From assembly GCA_022478985.1 (NCBI GenBank), contig JAKSZP010009202.1:310001-374000 (forward strand): a stretch of 64,000 bases of DNA, in the 5' to 3' direction. The position numbers were made by a program, and so were the translations under genes. The notes beneath the pieces were generated by a model. The model searched no databases. It was given only the letters and a program-made list of their open reading frames with translations, and was not told where the DNA came from. Shown piece by piece: positions 1 to 9,302 of the stretch. Source of the stretch: Massospora cicadina. Taxonomy: Eukaryota > Entomophthoromycota > Entomophthoromycetes > Entomophthorales > Entomophthoraceae. Positions within the stretch are counted from its first letter, which is position 1. Each line of letters opens with the position of its first letter.

Positions 1-345
1 ATTTTTTTATCTCAGTTGCAGTGCATGGTTCATAGATACATGCTAACGAAATTATTTCATCTTGGCATGTGATTGTTGCTACCAGGACTTGACCGTGCAA
101 GTGTGATGATGAATTTGTAATTTTAAATTTTTTGTTGTTTTGGACTATCACCTCACAGTGAGACGTCCATACTGATTGTGATGGTGCGACCCTGGTTGAC
201 CAGGATTCTTCTTCCCCTTGTAGGCAGTGAGTTTCTTGGATGGCCAAGATGTCTACAAGAGGCTTTTGCAGGAATGCCAGCTTTTTGGCTTGGGACGTAT
301 GAGCCCTGGCTCCCGCAATATTTAATGTCTCTATTGACACTGAGG
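1..345 (-). pseudogene. LINE A1 ORF2, start of apurinic endonuclease domain (partial)
   Basis: Read on the minus strand, the frame opens with ETLNIAGARAHTSQAKKL and passes through VDILAIQETHCLQG. These match the N-terminal APE-type endonuclease motifs (the N of LNI and the catalytic E of QET). It then continues toward the window edge with an ACIYEP-like block matching the IYAPN motif seen in LINE C. The rest of the endonuclease and the RT lie beyond position 1. Local frame shifts make this a pseudogene fragment. Confidence 0.7.
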
Positions 346-358
346 TGCCTGCGGCGCC

Positions 359-1783
359 TCAGGAGCAGTTGGGAGGACCCTCTGGTCCTATCCCACCGCA
401 GCTCATTTTGGCCATGCTCCACGTCTGTACTCCAACTCTTTCACTGCCATTGTTGGTTCCCCTGATCTGACCCAATAATTCAAGGGAATTGCGGTTTTTT
501 GCATTTGCATCAACTTTTCCTGCACAGGTCTCATGTTGATTTAATGCGGGTTGTTGATTGGATTTTATATTTTTGAGGTTCAACTTTGTTGCATTGTGCA
601 CCGCATTTTCACCCAAATTGCGGTTGCATTGTTCCTCAGTATGTGCATGACTGATGACTCTTTGTGGCTCATTCTGGTTACTGTGAAAATTTTTGACCTG
701 GGCATATTGTTCTGATTGGTTGGTTTGGTGAATATCTGAAATATCCTCCTGAATTTGTCCATGGTTAATGGCGGATTCCGCGTGTGCCGCCGCTTCAGCC
801 GCTGCTCTCTTGTGGGCTTTTTGTGCTGCTTTACGCTGTTTACTTGTAACTGGGTCCACGATGGAGTATAGTCCATCTTCACTTCAGCGGAATGGGTGGT
901 GGCCATCAGTCATTTTGGCGAAGTTTTCATTATCTTCGTCCATAGCTTCTTCACAAAAATCATTTTCCATTAAGCCCTCTTTTACAGGGCATGCATGTTC
1001 CTTGTGGCCCAGTGAGCCACAGTGGTTGCAAATGGGTGGTGCACATTCCTGGTGTAACTTGGAATGCAGCTGACTGGCCCCCATCTGTGAAGTGAAATTC
1101 TGCTGCGTGGGGAATTCTGGATAAATCCTCTTCCACTTCTGGGAAGGGGTTGATTACAGCAATAGCTTTGCCCGTGCACAGGTTGGGCATTAAGCAAAAT
1201 CGCTGAAATTCAAGTTGTTGGATTTCTCCGTAGGCCACAAGACCTTTGCGGAGCTCCTCCTCAATTACCTTATGAGAAAGGTTGGTGGGGAGCGAGTCAA
1301 AGGAGATGAACAAAGTTTTCGCTTTGTTCCATATGGTGTGCACGGTGCGCACAATTTTTTTGCCCTCAGGGAGGGCAATTTCCACGCATATTTTTGCTAT
1401 GGCATCAGCTTCATCGGCTGTTTCAAAACCAATATCAATCCAGCTGCAGCCCATGTTGTTGGTGGCTACGTACACCGCGTAAGGGAAAAGTGAGGGCTGT
1501 GCCTCACATGTTTTCTCCCCCAGGTCGGTGACTCATCCCCAAGGAAGAGTTTGATCCCGTGTTCCATCTTTGATAAAGGTTGGTTGAATTGAATGTACAT
1601 GTATTGCGCGTGCTTTACAGTAAATACCATAAACCCAGAAGGTGTCTGAGTTTGCAATTTTTTTATGGCTTGGGTTCCTGGTCCCCCTCCAGGGCGTTTC
1701 TTGCCCTTAGTTGCACTGTTAAGCGCACCGCTTGCTGCGACACTCGCCCATGTTGTATTATTTTTGTTATTAAAGTCACCCAT
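359..1783 (-). pseudogene. LINE A1 ORF1 (Gag-like CCHC nucleic-acid-binding protein), frameshifted
   Basis: ORF1 starts at 1783 (MGDFNNKNNTTWASVAAS) and continues in three overlapping frames, so at least two frameshifts have broken it. A central segment (about 1475-1130) carries the family's conserved LCTGKAIAV motif. It is followed near 1050-1000 by one zinc knuckle, CNHCGSLGHKEHAC (C-X2-C-X4-H-X4-C). The tail (859-359) is hydrophilic, rich in Lys, Ala, Gln and Asn. By family knowledge ORF1 coats LINE RNA and acts as a chaperone. Homologous ORF1s are at 31688-33000 and 45492-46870. Not expected to be functional. Confidence 0.8.
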
Positions 1784-2259
1784 CTTTCCTGTGTGTGATT
1801 ATATAAATTTGCTGTTCAAATCAAGTCGTAGTAACTAAAGTGATTGTTATGGAAAGAAAAGCAACTTGAAAGTGGTAGGTTTAAATACCCAGAACCCAGT
1901 TAGATTGAAGGGGAAAGAGGGACCTCTTAGCCTTTTTGTAGGTTGCAAGTCCCATTGCAAAAGAAAAATACAAAAATATATAAAATATTAAAATATTAAT
2001 TTTATGGTCTATGGGTTCAGACCTAAGAAGTGACAAGAAATCCTGACAGCTAAATGAAGGAATTTCCACCCTCAATGAGAAGAAATTATTGGCTGGGGTA
2101 GCTGGAAGTATCAACCTATTGGTTGATTAAGAGCAACTTGCTGATCTTTCAGAAGGCCAGCAAGAGGAGATGCTCAAATTATTTAAAAGTATCAGAGAAA
2201 ATTCGCCCAAAAACGGCCAGGAAATTGGGATACACATGTAGTGAATTGCAAGGTCAATA

Positions 2260-5030
2260 ATGGGGAAATCTGCTGATCAGGCCAAATTGAGACAATTCTA
2301 CAATTTAGGGTCTCTCAATGAAATAGGATTACTGGCCAGAGTGGCCAAAAGCATCAACCTATTGGTTGATCGAAAGCAGCTTGCAGATCTGCTGGAAGGG
2401 CAGAAGGAAGAGGTGCTCAAATTATTTGAGAGATATTGGGAAGTATTTGCTCAGGATGACCATGATTTGGGATGCGCACAAGGCATAATTCATAAGGTTG
2501 ACACCATAGAAAATCTACCAATAAGAATGAGACTGATCCAAAGATTGAAAGCGCCAAAGCAGTAGTGGAAGATGAGATCAGCAAACTAGTAAAGCATGGG
2601 CTTCTAGTTCCATCATCAAGTCCCTGGGCAAGCCTGATTCTGATCGTAAAGAAAAAAGATGGATCAAATCAGGTAGTGATTGACTATCAGAGGCTGAATA
2701 AAATTATGAAGAAGGATTCATATCCCCTACTGAGGATTGACAATGCGCTGGATTGATTAGGAGAAGCAAAGTATTTCTCCAGATGGACCTAATCTCAGGA
2801 TACTGGCAGATCAACTTGCCAGAAGAAGACCAAGAAAAATGTGTGATTATCACCGCACAGGGGTTATACCAGCTGACTAGGATGCCCCAGGGTCTTTGTA
2901 ATGCACCCACAACATTTCAGAGGGCCATGGATGCAATATTGAGCGACCTGAAGTTGTCATGCATCCTGGTATATCTGGACAATATCAATGTGTTCAGTAG
3001 AACGTTTACTGATCACCTGCACCACTTGGAAGAAGTTTTTAAGAGACTGTCCGCGGCTAACCTGAAGATCAAGCCACAGAAGTGCCACTTCTTCAAGAAG
3101 GAGCTTGAATACCTGGGATTTGTGATTAATGCAAACGGATTGCAGCTGCAACCCCAGAAGATAGAAGCTATTGAGCGCATGGCTGTGCCAAAGAGTGTCT
3201 GAGACATCCAAGTATTCCTTGGGATGGTCAGATACTACAGAAGATTTATTTGGGACTTTGCCTGAATAGCTGAGCCTTTGTTTCATTTATTAAAGGATCC
3301 AAAAAAAGGATTTATATGGAATGAAGAGGATCAGGACTCCTTTGATGAATTACGCCAGTATCTGACAGATTCACCAATCCTAAAATATCCAAATTTCAAT
3401 CGGGAATTTATCATTCAAACTGATGCTTCATTGACAGCAATTGGCGCCATACTGAGCCAAGTAGATGAACTTGGGGATGAACATCTGGTGGCGTATGTGA
3501 TCTGGACACTCTCAGCCGCTGAGAAAAATTACACCGTGACTGAGCGTGAATGCCTTGTGGTCATTTACGCCTGTAAGCAGTTTCAGGTGTATGTCCACAT
3601 GACGCACTTTAAGGTCATGACGGACCACTCTTTGCTGCATTGGCTGCACAATTTATGGGAACCTGAAGGACGAATGTTTCATGGGCACTTAATCTTCAGG
3701 CTTACAATTATGAGATAGTCCACCAAGCGGGGGCTTCTCACCAGAACGTGGATGGCTTATCGCAGTTACCAGTGGTCCAGTTGGTATATCTGCAGGTGGA
3801 TGAGCTATTCCAGAGAATGGTCGAAGGAAAAATTGAGGATGAGCTTCAAGAAATCCAAGGTGCACTTTGAAAAGTGATGAAAACACTGAGATCATGGATG
3901 GACAAGTATTCAAGAAAATAAATGGGAAACAGCTATTATTTCTGAAACTGTCAGAAAGAGAAGCAATAGTTCAAGCAGCTCATAAGGTTGTCAGGCACGG
4001 AGGCCTGAGAAAAGCAACCAACCATATTTGCCAGTATTATTACTGGGAATCGATTAACTATGATGTTGCAGATCATCTGGCTTGTTGCGTGGAATGCCAA
4101 TTGCATAAACCACACAAGAATACAACTGGATACTGAATGGTCCAACCTGGATTTGCATGGTACATGGTGTCCATCAACATGATGGGACTGCTGGCGATGA
4201 GCACAGGAGAAAGTGAAGTACATCATAGTAGCCATCGACCATCAGATGAGATGGGTCAAAATGAAAGCCCTAACTAGAGTTGACGCTACCAGTCCTTCAA
4301 GATTCATCCTGGATCAGATAGTATACTGTCATGGATGTCCACAAGTTATACTGAGCAATAATGGGACCAACTTCACATCCCATATGATCCCAAGGCTAAA
4401 CGATATTTTGGGGATCCAGGGAGTCATTTCAGTACCATACCGACCAGAGACAAACGGACTGGTAGAATGGGTCAATGGGACACTGGCTGCAACGCTGAGG
4501 AAGCTAGTCACAGGGAGAACTTCCGTGTGGGGAATGTACCTGGGTTTGGTAACATTCGCCTACAACATCAGTCACATATGGTGACAGTAAAGATGCCATT
4601 TGAATTACTTTATGGGAGGAAGGCTGCGTTGCCGCCAATATCATATTCAGTAGTAGAACCTAAGTTGGGGATGAGTACCAAACAATACTTAAACCAAATG
4701 ATGAGTATCCTGATTGATATGCAATCGCAAGCATTTGATACTACCTTAAAGAAAAGGATATGAGCGAAATTGATGGATGATAAGAACTGACTGCCATTAA
4801 AAGAATACCAGATAGGAGAAAGAGTTTCTTATTGAAATATGCATGGTTTTAAATGAAGAAACAAATTGGATGCATTATGGTTGGGTCCATTAGAAGTAAT
4901 TACCAAGATGGCGACTGATGCTTACTCCATCAAGAATCTCTTAGATGGAAGAGTAGTAAATCGAGTCCATGCTAAGTATCTAAAGCGTTGGATCAAAGAA
5001 AAAAAAATAAAAGAGTTTCTGAAGGACTGA
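2260..5030 (+). pseudogene. G1 pol: reverse transcriptase, RNase H, integrase (broken)
   Basis: Ty3/Gypsy polyprotein spread over at least five frames. RT motif A is MDLISGYWQI near 2783; the active-site box reads YLDN instead of YLDD near 2970, so a catalytic Asp is lost. RNase H has TDASLTAIGAILSQ near 3420. Integrase keeps the HHCC zinc finger (about 3970-4110, ending CCVECQ), a first catalytic region VAIDHQMRW (4230) and the second block as SNNGTNFTS (4355), where the usual Asp is Asn. The third block is ETNGLVEW (4448). The C-terminal tail YSIKNLLDGRVVNRVHAKYL ends at a TGA at 5028-5030. In-frame stops and substitutions mean it is dead. Confidence 0.9.
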
Positions 5031-5225
5031 TGAACCATTAAGTTGGTCATGTCCTAATGATTAGGTCAAGTCCAAAAAAAGGACCTCTGAACCAATCTAG
5101 ATGGTTAAGTCCAAAAAAGAACCTCTGAATCATAGAAAACTGGTAGGTTTAAGTGCCCAGGATCCAGTTTTGGGGGAAAAGAAGGACCTCTGAACTGAGA
5201 CAAGGTCAAGTCCCTTTAAAAAAAG
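5027..5225 (+). repeat. Degenerate tandem array between integrase and antisense region of G1
   Basis: Four degenerate units of about 40-65 bases, each starting with a form of GGACCTCTGAACC and ending in an A-rich run after GTCAAGTCC. The same array lies after integrase in G3 (54296-54470) and before the RT region in both elements (about 1870-1960 in G1 and 51276-51480 in G3). Pol is therefore flanked by related repeat blocks. Confidence 0.7.
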
Positions 5226-5339
5226 GGAAATAAAAAGAATTGATAAAAGATATTGGAAAAAAAAGAATTTTAAATGCATAGAAAAAAAGCCAATATATTT
5301 TTGTAAATTTTATTTTTCTGGTCATCCTCAGTACAGGGA

Positions 5340-6494
5340 TGATTCCGCCTATGTCGCCTCTTGGGGGAGGGAGGATGAATTGTGGTAGGAAGAAATAGCC
5401 CGTCAAAATCAATATGCAATTGGACACTTGCAAGGGAGAGACCTACATGAAACCACATTCATTGAGCGGATTCCAAGCCCTGAGAGAATGCAACTAGGGG
5501 AAGGGAAATTGATATGTCAGAAGAAGCCAATCGCAAAACCCTAGAGCAGGGAGGAAAACAGCAATATAGGAAGAGGCAATTGGCGAATAACCCCAAGTAA
5601 TCCTGATAAGGCACTGGTGCCGGAAGATTTGTCTTGAGTGCCTGCTGATGGGCCTCATCAAGAACACCGGACATGTGAGCTGGCAGCAAAGAAGAAATAC
5701 TTGAGGGGGATTTCAAATCATGCCCCAAATAACGCCATCAATGGAATATAGCGATGAGAAGCTCCAGAGAAGAGGTAGTCATGTAAAGAGTGGATTGCCT
5801 CTTGTAAACGATGACTATGGGCTTCACAGAAGCTGAAGCTGAACAACCAATGGAATCCAGGTGAGGCTGGAAGCTTTTTCAACCAACTTCAAAGAACTTG
5901 ACCAGCAAAGTGGAGAGCATAAGCAGCAGTATCCCAATCCAGAAGGTTGTCCAGATCAGAGGGATTCAGCGCTAATGTCAACGCCTCGGTAACCTGGGCC
6001 TAAAGTTCAGTGTAGGGGAGCTCAAAATGTATGCTATTCCCAATTGAAAGTTCAGAAACCAGCACAGCGTGTTGGTAGAATTGCCCGAGTTGGAAGAGGA
6101 ACTCAGGGAGCAAATCTGAACTGGCCAAGAACAAATGATCCAAAGCGACTGGCATAACCTCCAGAGCATTGATGATGATGTTCAGAGCATTGGCAAAAGG
6201 AACCAAATCCAGGAGGGTTTTGAAGTCCAACTTGGGGATCAACTTTAAGGGAAGAGTCAGCTGAGAGTTGTTCAAAATGATGGCACGCCTGGTTTTGGAG
6301 GGATTGATTACCGTTTCTGGTAATTTGATAGAAGGACTAGCCCCTTGCGCCAGATTAGGAGTATGAGTCCTGGAAGGACCATAGAAGAGGTTCCATTGAG
6401 CATCCCAACTCATCTGCTGGAAGAGGTGGAGGTGGAGGTCTGAATCTGACAGACTGCTAAGAAGTTGCTGATAGCGGGATTCTGAGTTTGACAT
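5340..6494 (-). pseudogene. Antisense ORF inside G1, unknown product
   Basis: An open frame on the strand opposite to pol starts at 6494 (MSNSESRYQQLLSSLSDSDL) and runs 164 codons to a stop at 6000. The reading continues beyond it (AQVTEALTLALNPSDLDNLL) with a few further stops to about 5340. G3 carries the homologous antisense frame starting MSNSEFWYQQLLNSLSD at about 55730. The predicted product is Leu-rich with no motif I recognise; it does not look like pol. It sits between integrase and the 3' LTR, where some plant and fungal Gypsy elements carry extra ORFs. It could be an accessory protein, a captured gene or a remnant of another element. Confidence 0.5.
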
Positions 6495-6699
6495 ATATGC
6501 AGGACTAGAGGGAGGATGTCAGACTTAAATATAAGTTGACATTATGCACTCTATAATCCATTAGGCTCCAATTCTGGGAAATTAATTTCAAAATTAATGA
6601 AATAAGCTTTCCAAGGGAAGAATTAAGAATGACTTACAGCCAAGAGGTTATGAGCAAAATAATGAGGGTGAATAGAAAATAAGTGTTCTTAATCAAGCT

Positions 6700-7066
6700 G
6701 TGAAACAAACATTGACAGCAAGAGTCTCCTATCTAGGATGAGGAGAGAATCAGGAATTCAAGGACGCTGGACCAAGAATCCTGAATATGACAGAGGGTCA
6801 TATACCCTGATGGGGGGAAAACCGGATACCAGGAATAATATTGTCATGAGTAAATTGATCAGCCCAGCATGACAAGAGGTTGTGGTGACCGCACTCTTAG
6901 TAGGTGGTAGTGAGGAGGAAGAGGAGGAATGCCATATGCCAAAGGTCATCCCGAGCAGCATTGAGTATTGACAATTGTACTCCGCTTGAACCAATGAAAT
7001 ATTTGACCAGGTGTCTGAACTGGTGTTCCCATGCCCCAGTCCTTTTCTCACTGGAAATCTAGGCAA
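6700..7066 (-). pseudogene. Second antisense reading segment in G1, unknown
   Basis: Upstream of the antisense MSNSE frame, another antisense segment is shared with G3 (55985-56206). Both copies can be read through NAARDDLWH and CHAGLINLL, but G1 needs frame changes. It could be an upstream exon or leader of the antisense ORF. Shared descent alone would also explain the similarity, so coding status is uncertain. Confidence 0.3.
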
Positions 7067-7076
7067 GAGGGGGATG
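7060..7076 (+). promoter_or_regulatory. Polypurine tract of G1
   Basis: The run AGGCAAGAGGGGGATG lies directly before the 3' LTR start TGTTGGGATT. G3 has the equivalent GGCAAGAGGAGGGATT before 56310. By retroelement biology this would prime plus-strand synthesis. Confidence 0.7.
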
Positions 7077-8215
7077 TGTTGGGATTTTTGCTCATATTCC
7101 CAGCCTGCTATATTACCTGGTGTTGCTAGGGGAAAATTCCCTAAAGCGAAGTGAATCAGAAATCAATTGACCCAAATTTTGGAGGAGCTACGTTTGGGAG
7201 ATTTTGGGATATTCGCCTGGTTATATACATTGGGGATTGATCCAGATGAATACCTAATATCTCATTGGGCAGAGTGGCTGACAAAATAGGGGCATCTGAT
7301 AGTGATTAACTATCAGGTGTACCAATTGGGATCGTTCAGGTTTCATCACCAACTGATTGGGAATATATGGCGAGTTTCAAGGCGAGTGATGCTGCCTGCA
7401 ACTAGAGAATCAATTGGTTGGTGAAGTGACCTGCCATAATGGGTAAAAAGTCCCATTACCTAAACAGGTCGCTAGCCAATTATGGTTGGTTTGCTTGGAT
7501 CGAGAGGAAAACGTTAGGGACATGTTTCTGACTCTTTCCGTTTGAGGTCTTGAGGATGTCCAATGACAGAATCCTAGTCAGGATGGGGAAGACTATCGCT
7601 GCTGAGACAAGGAAGGGTGATTCAACAGCAATAGCTGCCGTTTTATTGAAGAGGTGTCAACCAAGGTCAGATGGCCAAATCCCCTATAAATTCCCTAGGA
7701 TTCACTATAATAAAGGATATAGATAAAAACAGATACAAATTAATACAAAAGAACATTATTAGTTTTATTGTAGATTTGGTTATAGTTAGACTATCAGCAT
7801 CCAGTGTGAAATTCCATCTCAAGGATATTATTGCAGAAGGCAATAATTGGTATACTCTTAGAAGAGTAGAGATCCAAGTGGGGATCTAGAGATGAAGGGA
7901 ATCATGACTAGGGGATTGCTGCCGACTGTATGTTGGGCTGAAGGAAACTGTCATCAGAGGATCTTGATGAAGATCGAGTGGACAGTAATATAGGGAATGA
8001 ATCCCCATGAGTATGACTATCAAGTATTTAATTGGAAATACTGGCCAAAGCGTTGGGCCTGAAAATAGTCTAACTTAACTACAGATAATAGTCTCCATGC
8101 TTTTATCAGATCATATATTCTTACAACGCGAGGTGCACAAGGAAACTTAACCTGTGCAGTAAAAAGATTACTAGGGTTGACAACCAATGATCAACTCCTT
8201 AAGTAAATTTTTACA
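7077..8215 (+). repeat. 3' LTR of G1
   Basis: The LTR runs from TGTTGGGATTTTTGC to AATTTTTACA, 1139 bases. It aligns along its length with the G3 LTRs (49018-50318 and the split copy 56310-62159), including the block CCCATTACCTAARCAGG. The 5' LTR partner of G1 is not in the window. Confidence 0.85.
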
Positions 8216-8218
8216 CTA

Positions 8219-8502
8219 TCTCAAACTGGGATAAAGCAGCACCAGTCCCTGACACTCAGAGAATTAAGTTCATTTAGATTCTTAAAAGTATTGTCCATGG
8301 TGGATGCCTTTTCGTGGTCAGCTCTTTATCTTGAGTTATGATTCCTTGAGCTAAGTCTCTGAACACTTCACTAGAAATTCATGATAGACTTCAAGATTCT
8401 GGGATTTACATTGGATTTCTTAGACTCTCTCAAATGTGATTAAGGGCGTACTTCCCATTTGGTCATTGTCAGGGACTGAAACTACTTTGTCCCAGTTTGA
8501 GA
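8219..8502. mobile_element. Short TIR element (MITE), probable TA target duplication
   Basis: Imperfect terminal inverted repeats of about 36 bases (8219-8254 and 8467-8502), starting TCTCAAACTGGGA and containing AGTCCCTGACA, flank 212 bases with no coding capacity. TA dinucleotides lie just outside both ends (8217-8218 and 8503-8504), as in Tc1/mariner-type MITEs. The left end abuts the G1 LTR, so G1 may have inserted at the MITE terminus. Confidence 0.65.
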
Positions 8503-8505
8503 TAG

Positions 8506-8810
8506 CAAGCTGTGAGCTTGCTAATCCTGAACAAAGGGTTCAGTATAACAAAGGGGCGGTGCATACCATATAGAGTATAGCATAGGCAAATGGGCGGTTT
8601 AAACCTAAAGAAGGAAGCACTGCTTTAACCATTCTCACCTTTTTTAAAGCCAGTACACTAGCTATTTTTGAACGTGGAAGCAATGAGAGAGAAATTTGTT
8701 CAGGCATAGGTGTTTCTTCACTCATGGCTATAGGATTGCCTGAATTACAGTTAGGAACTGTATAAGTTGGTTCAGAACTTATAAAATAGATGGTTTGGCT
8801 ATATATTTTG
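8506..8810. other. Spacer between MITE and G2, no gene seen
   Basis: This stretch begins beside a small perfect hairpin (AGCAAGC stem, 8504-8523) and reaches the G2 LTR. A minus-strand frame of 100 codons here starts inside the LTR and shows no recognisable motif, so I do not call it a gene. Confidence 0.5.
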
Positions 8811-9288
8811 TGTAAATTCTCAGCATAAAGGCTTGATTCCATTAAGTCAGTTTATACAGGGTATTTGCCACTGAGCAACCAAATCAGACAATATGAAGAT
8901 CGCTGACCCTAATAGAAACCTGATAAATGGTATATGGAGCGATCACCCCTAATAACACTTTATTAATCTTCTAATAATTGCAGACTTATCTGAAAAAATC
9001 TACTCAAATCTCCTCCTCAATCTTCTGTTCAAATCTCAAAATCTTGGTCTCCAAAGCTGAATGCATCCTCAGCTTGGTAATCTCCTATTCGCTTTCCTTT
9101 TTCTAGGAGTTTTCATCTATCTAAAACTTTCATAGTAATTTCCCTTGATTTGCCAAGCGGTCAACACTTTGATTGATTTACTTTTCATACATATATCTTT
9201 TTCTGTAAATCTTGAGACTCATCTTGATTCCCAAATCCAATCTTCCAGAATGTGTAGCGTATCATCCAATCATATCAACTTCTTGTCA
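8811..9288 (-). repeat. 3' LTR of G2
   Basis: On the minus strand it begins TGACAAGAAGTTGATATG and ends GAATTTACA. It aligns with 15665-16141 over the whole length with scattered substitutions. Confidence 0.85.
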
Positions 9289-9302
9289 TTACCCCCTCTT
9301 TG
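9289..9302 (-). promoter_or_regulatory. Polypurine tract of G2
   Basis: On the minus strand the purine run AAGAGGGGGTAA directly precedes the 3' LTR. Its position fixes the LTR border and the element's orientation. Confidence 0.75.

Larger units (their letters stand above)
1..1866 (-). mobile_element. LINE A1 (Tad1/R1-like), 5' part, runs off left edge
   Basis: Non-LTR retrotransposon read on the minus strand, from its 5' end near 1866 into the endonuclease at position 1. It parallels LINE A2 (from about 45410): both have a pyrimidine-rich 5' UTR of roughly 80 bases, a start codon followed by SDFN or GDFN, a CCHC ORF1 and then an apurinic endonuclease opening with LNIxGA and DILAIQET. The 5' boundary is placed where homology to A2 stops and homology to Gypsy G1 begins, so it is approximate. 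RT and the 3' end lie outside the window. Confidence 0.85.
1866..8215 (+). mobile_element. Ty3/Gypsy element G1, 5'-truncated, with 3' LTR
   Basis: The plus-strand element contains in order: a pre-pol repeat block (about 1870-2000), pol (2260-5030), a second repeat block (5027-5220), a purine-rich stretch near 5365, an antisense ORF region (5340-7066), a polypurine tract and one LTR (7077-8215). It matches G3 (49018-62159) closely in layout. The 5' LTR, gag and protease are missing; the element begins abruptly where LINE A1 starts. Positions 2087-2190 and 2328-2432 are diverged copies of one pol segment, suggesting recombination between related elements. Confidence 0.85.

Noticed and set aside
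8540..8842. Minus-strand open frame of 100 codons beside G2
   Set aside because: Its start lies inside the G2 LTR and it has no motif or homologue in the window; best explained by chance.
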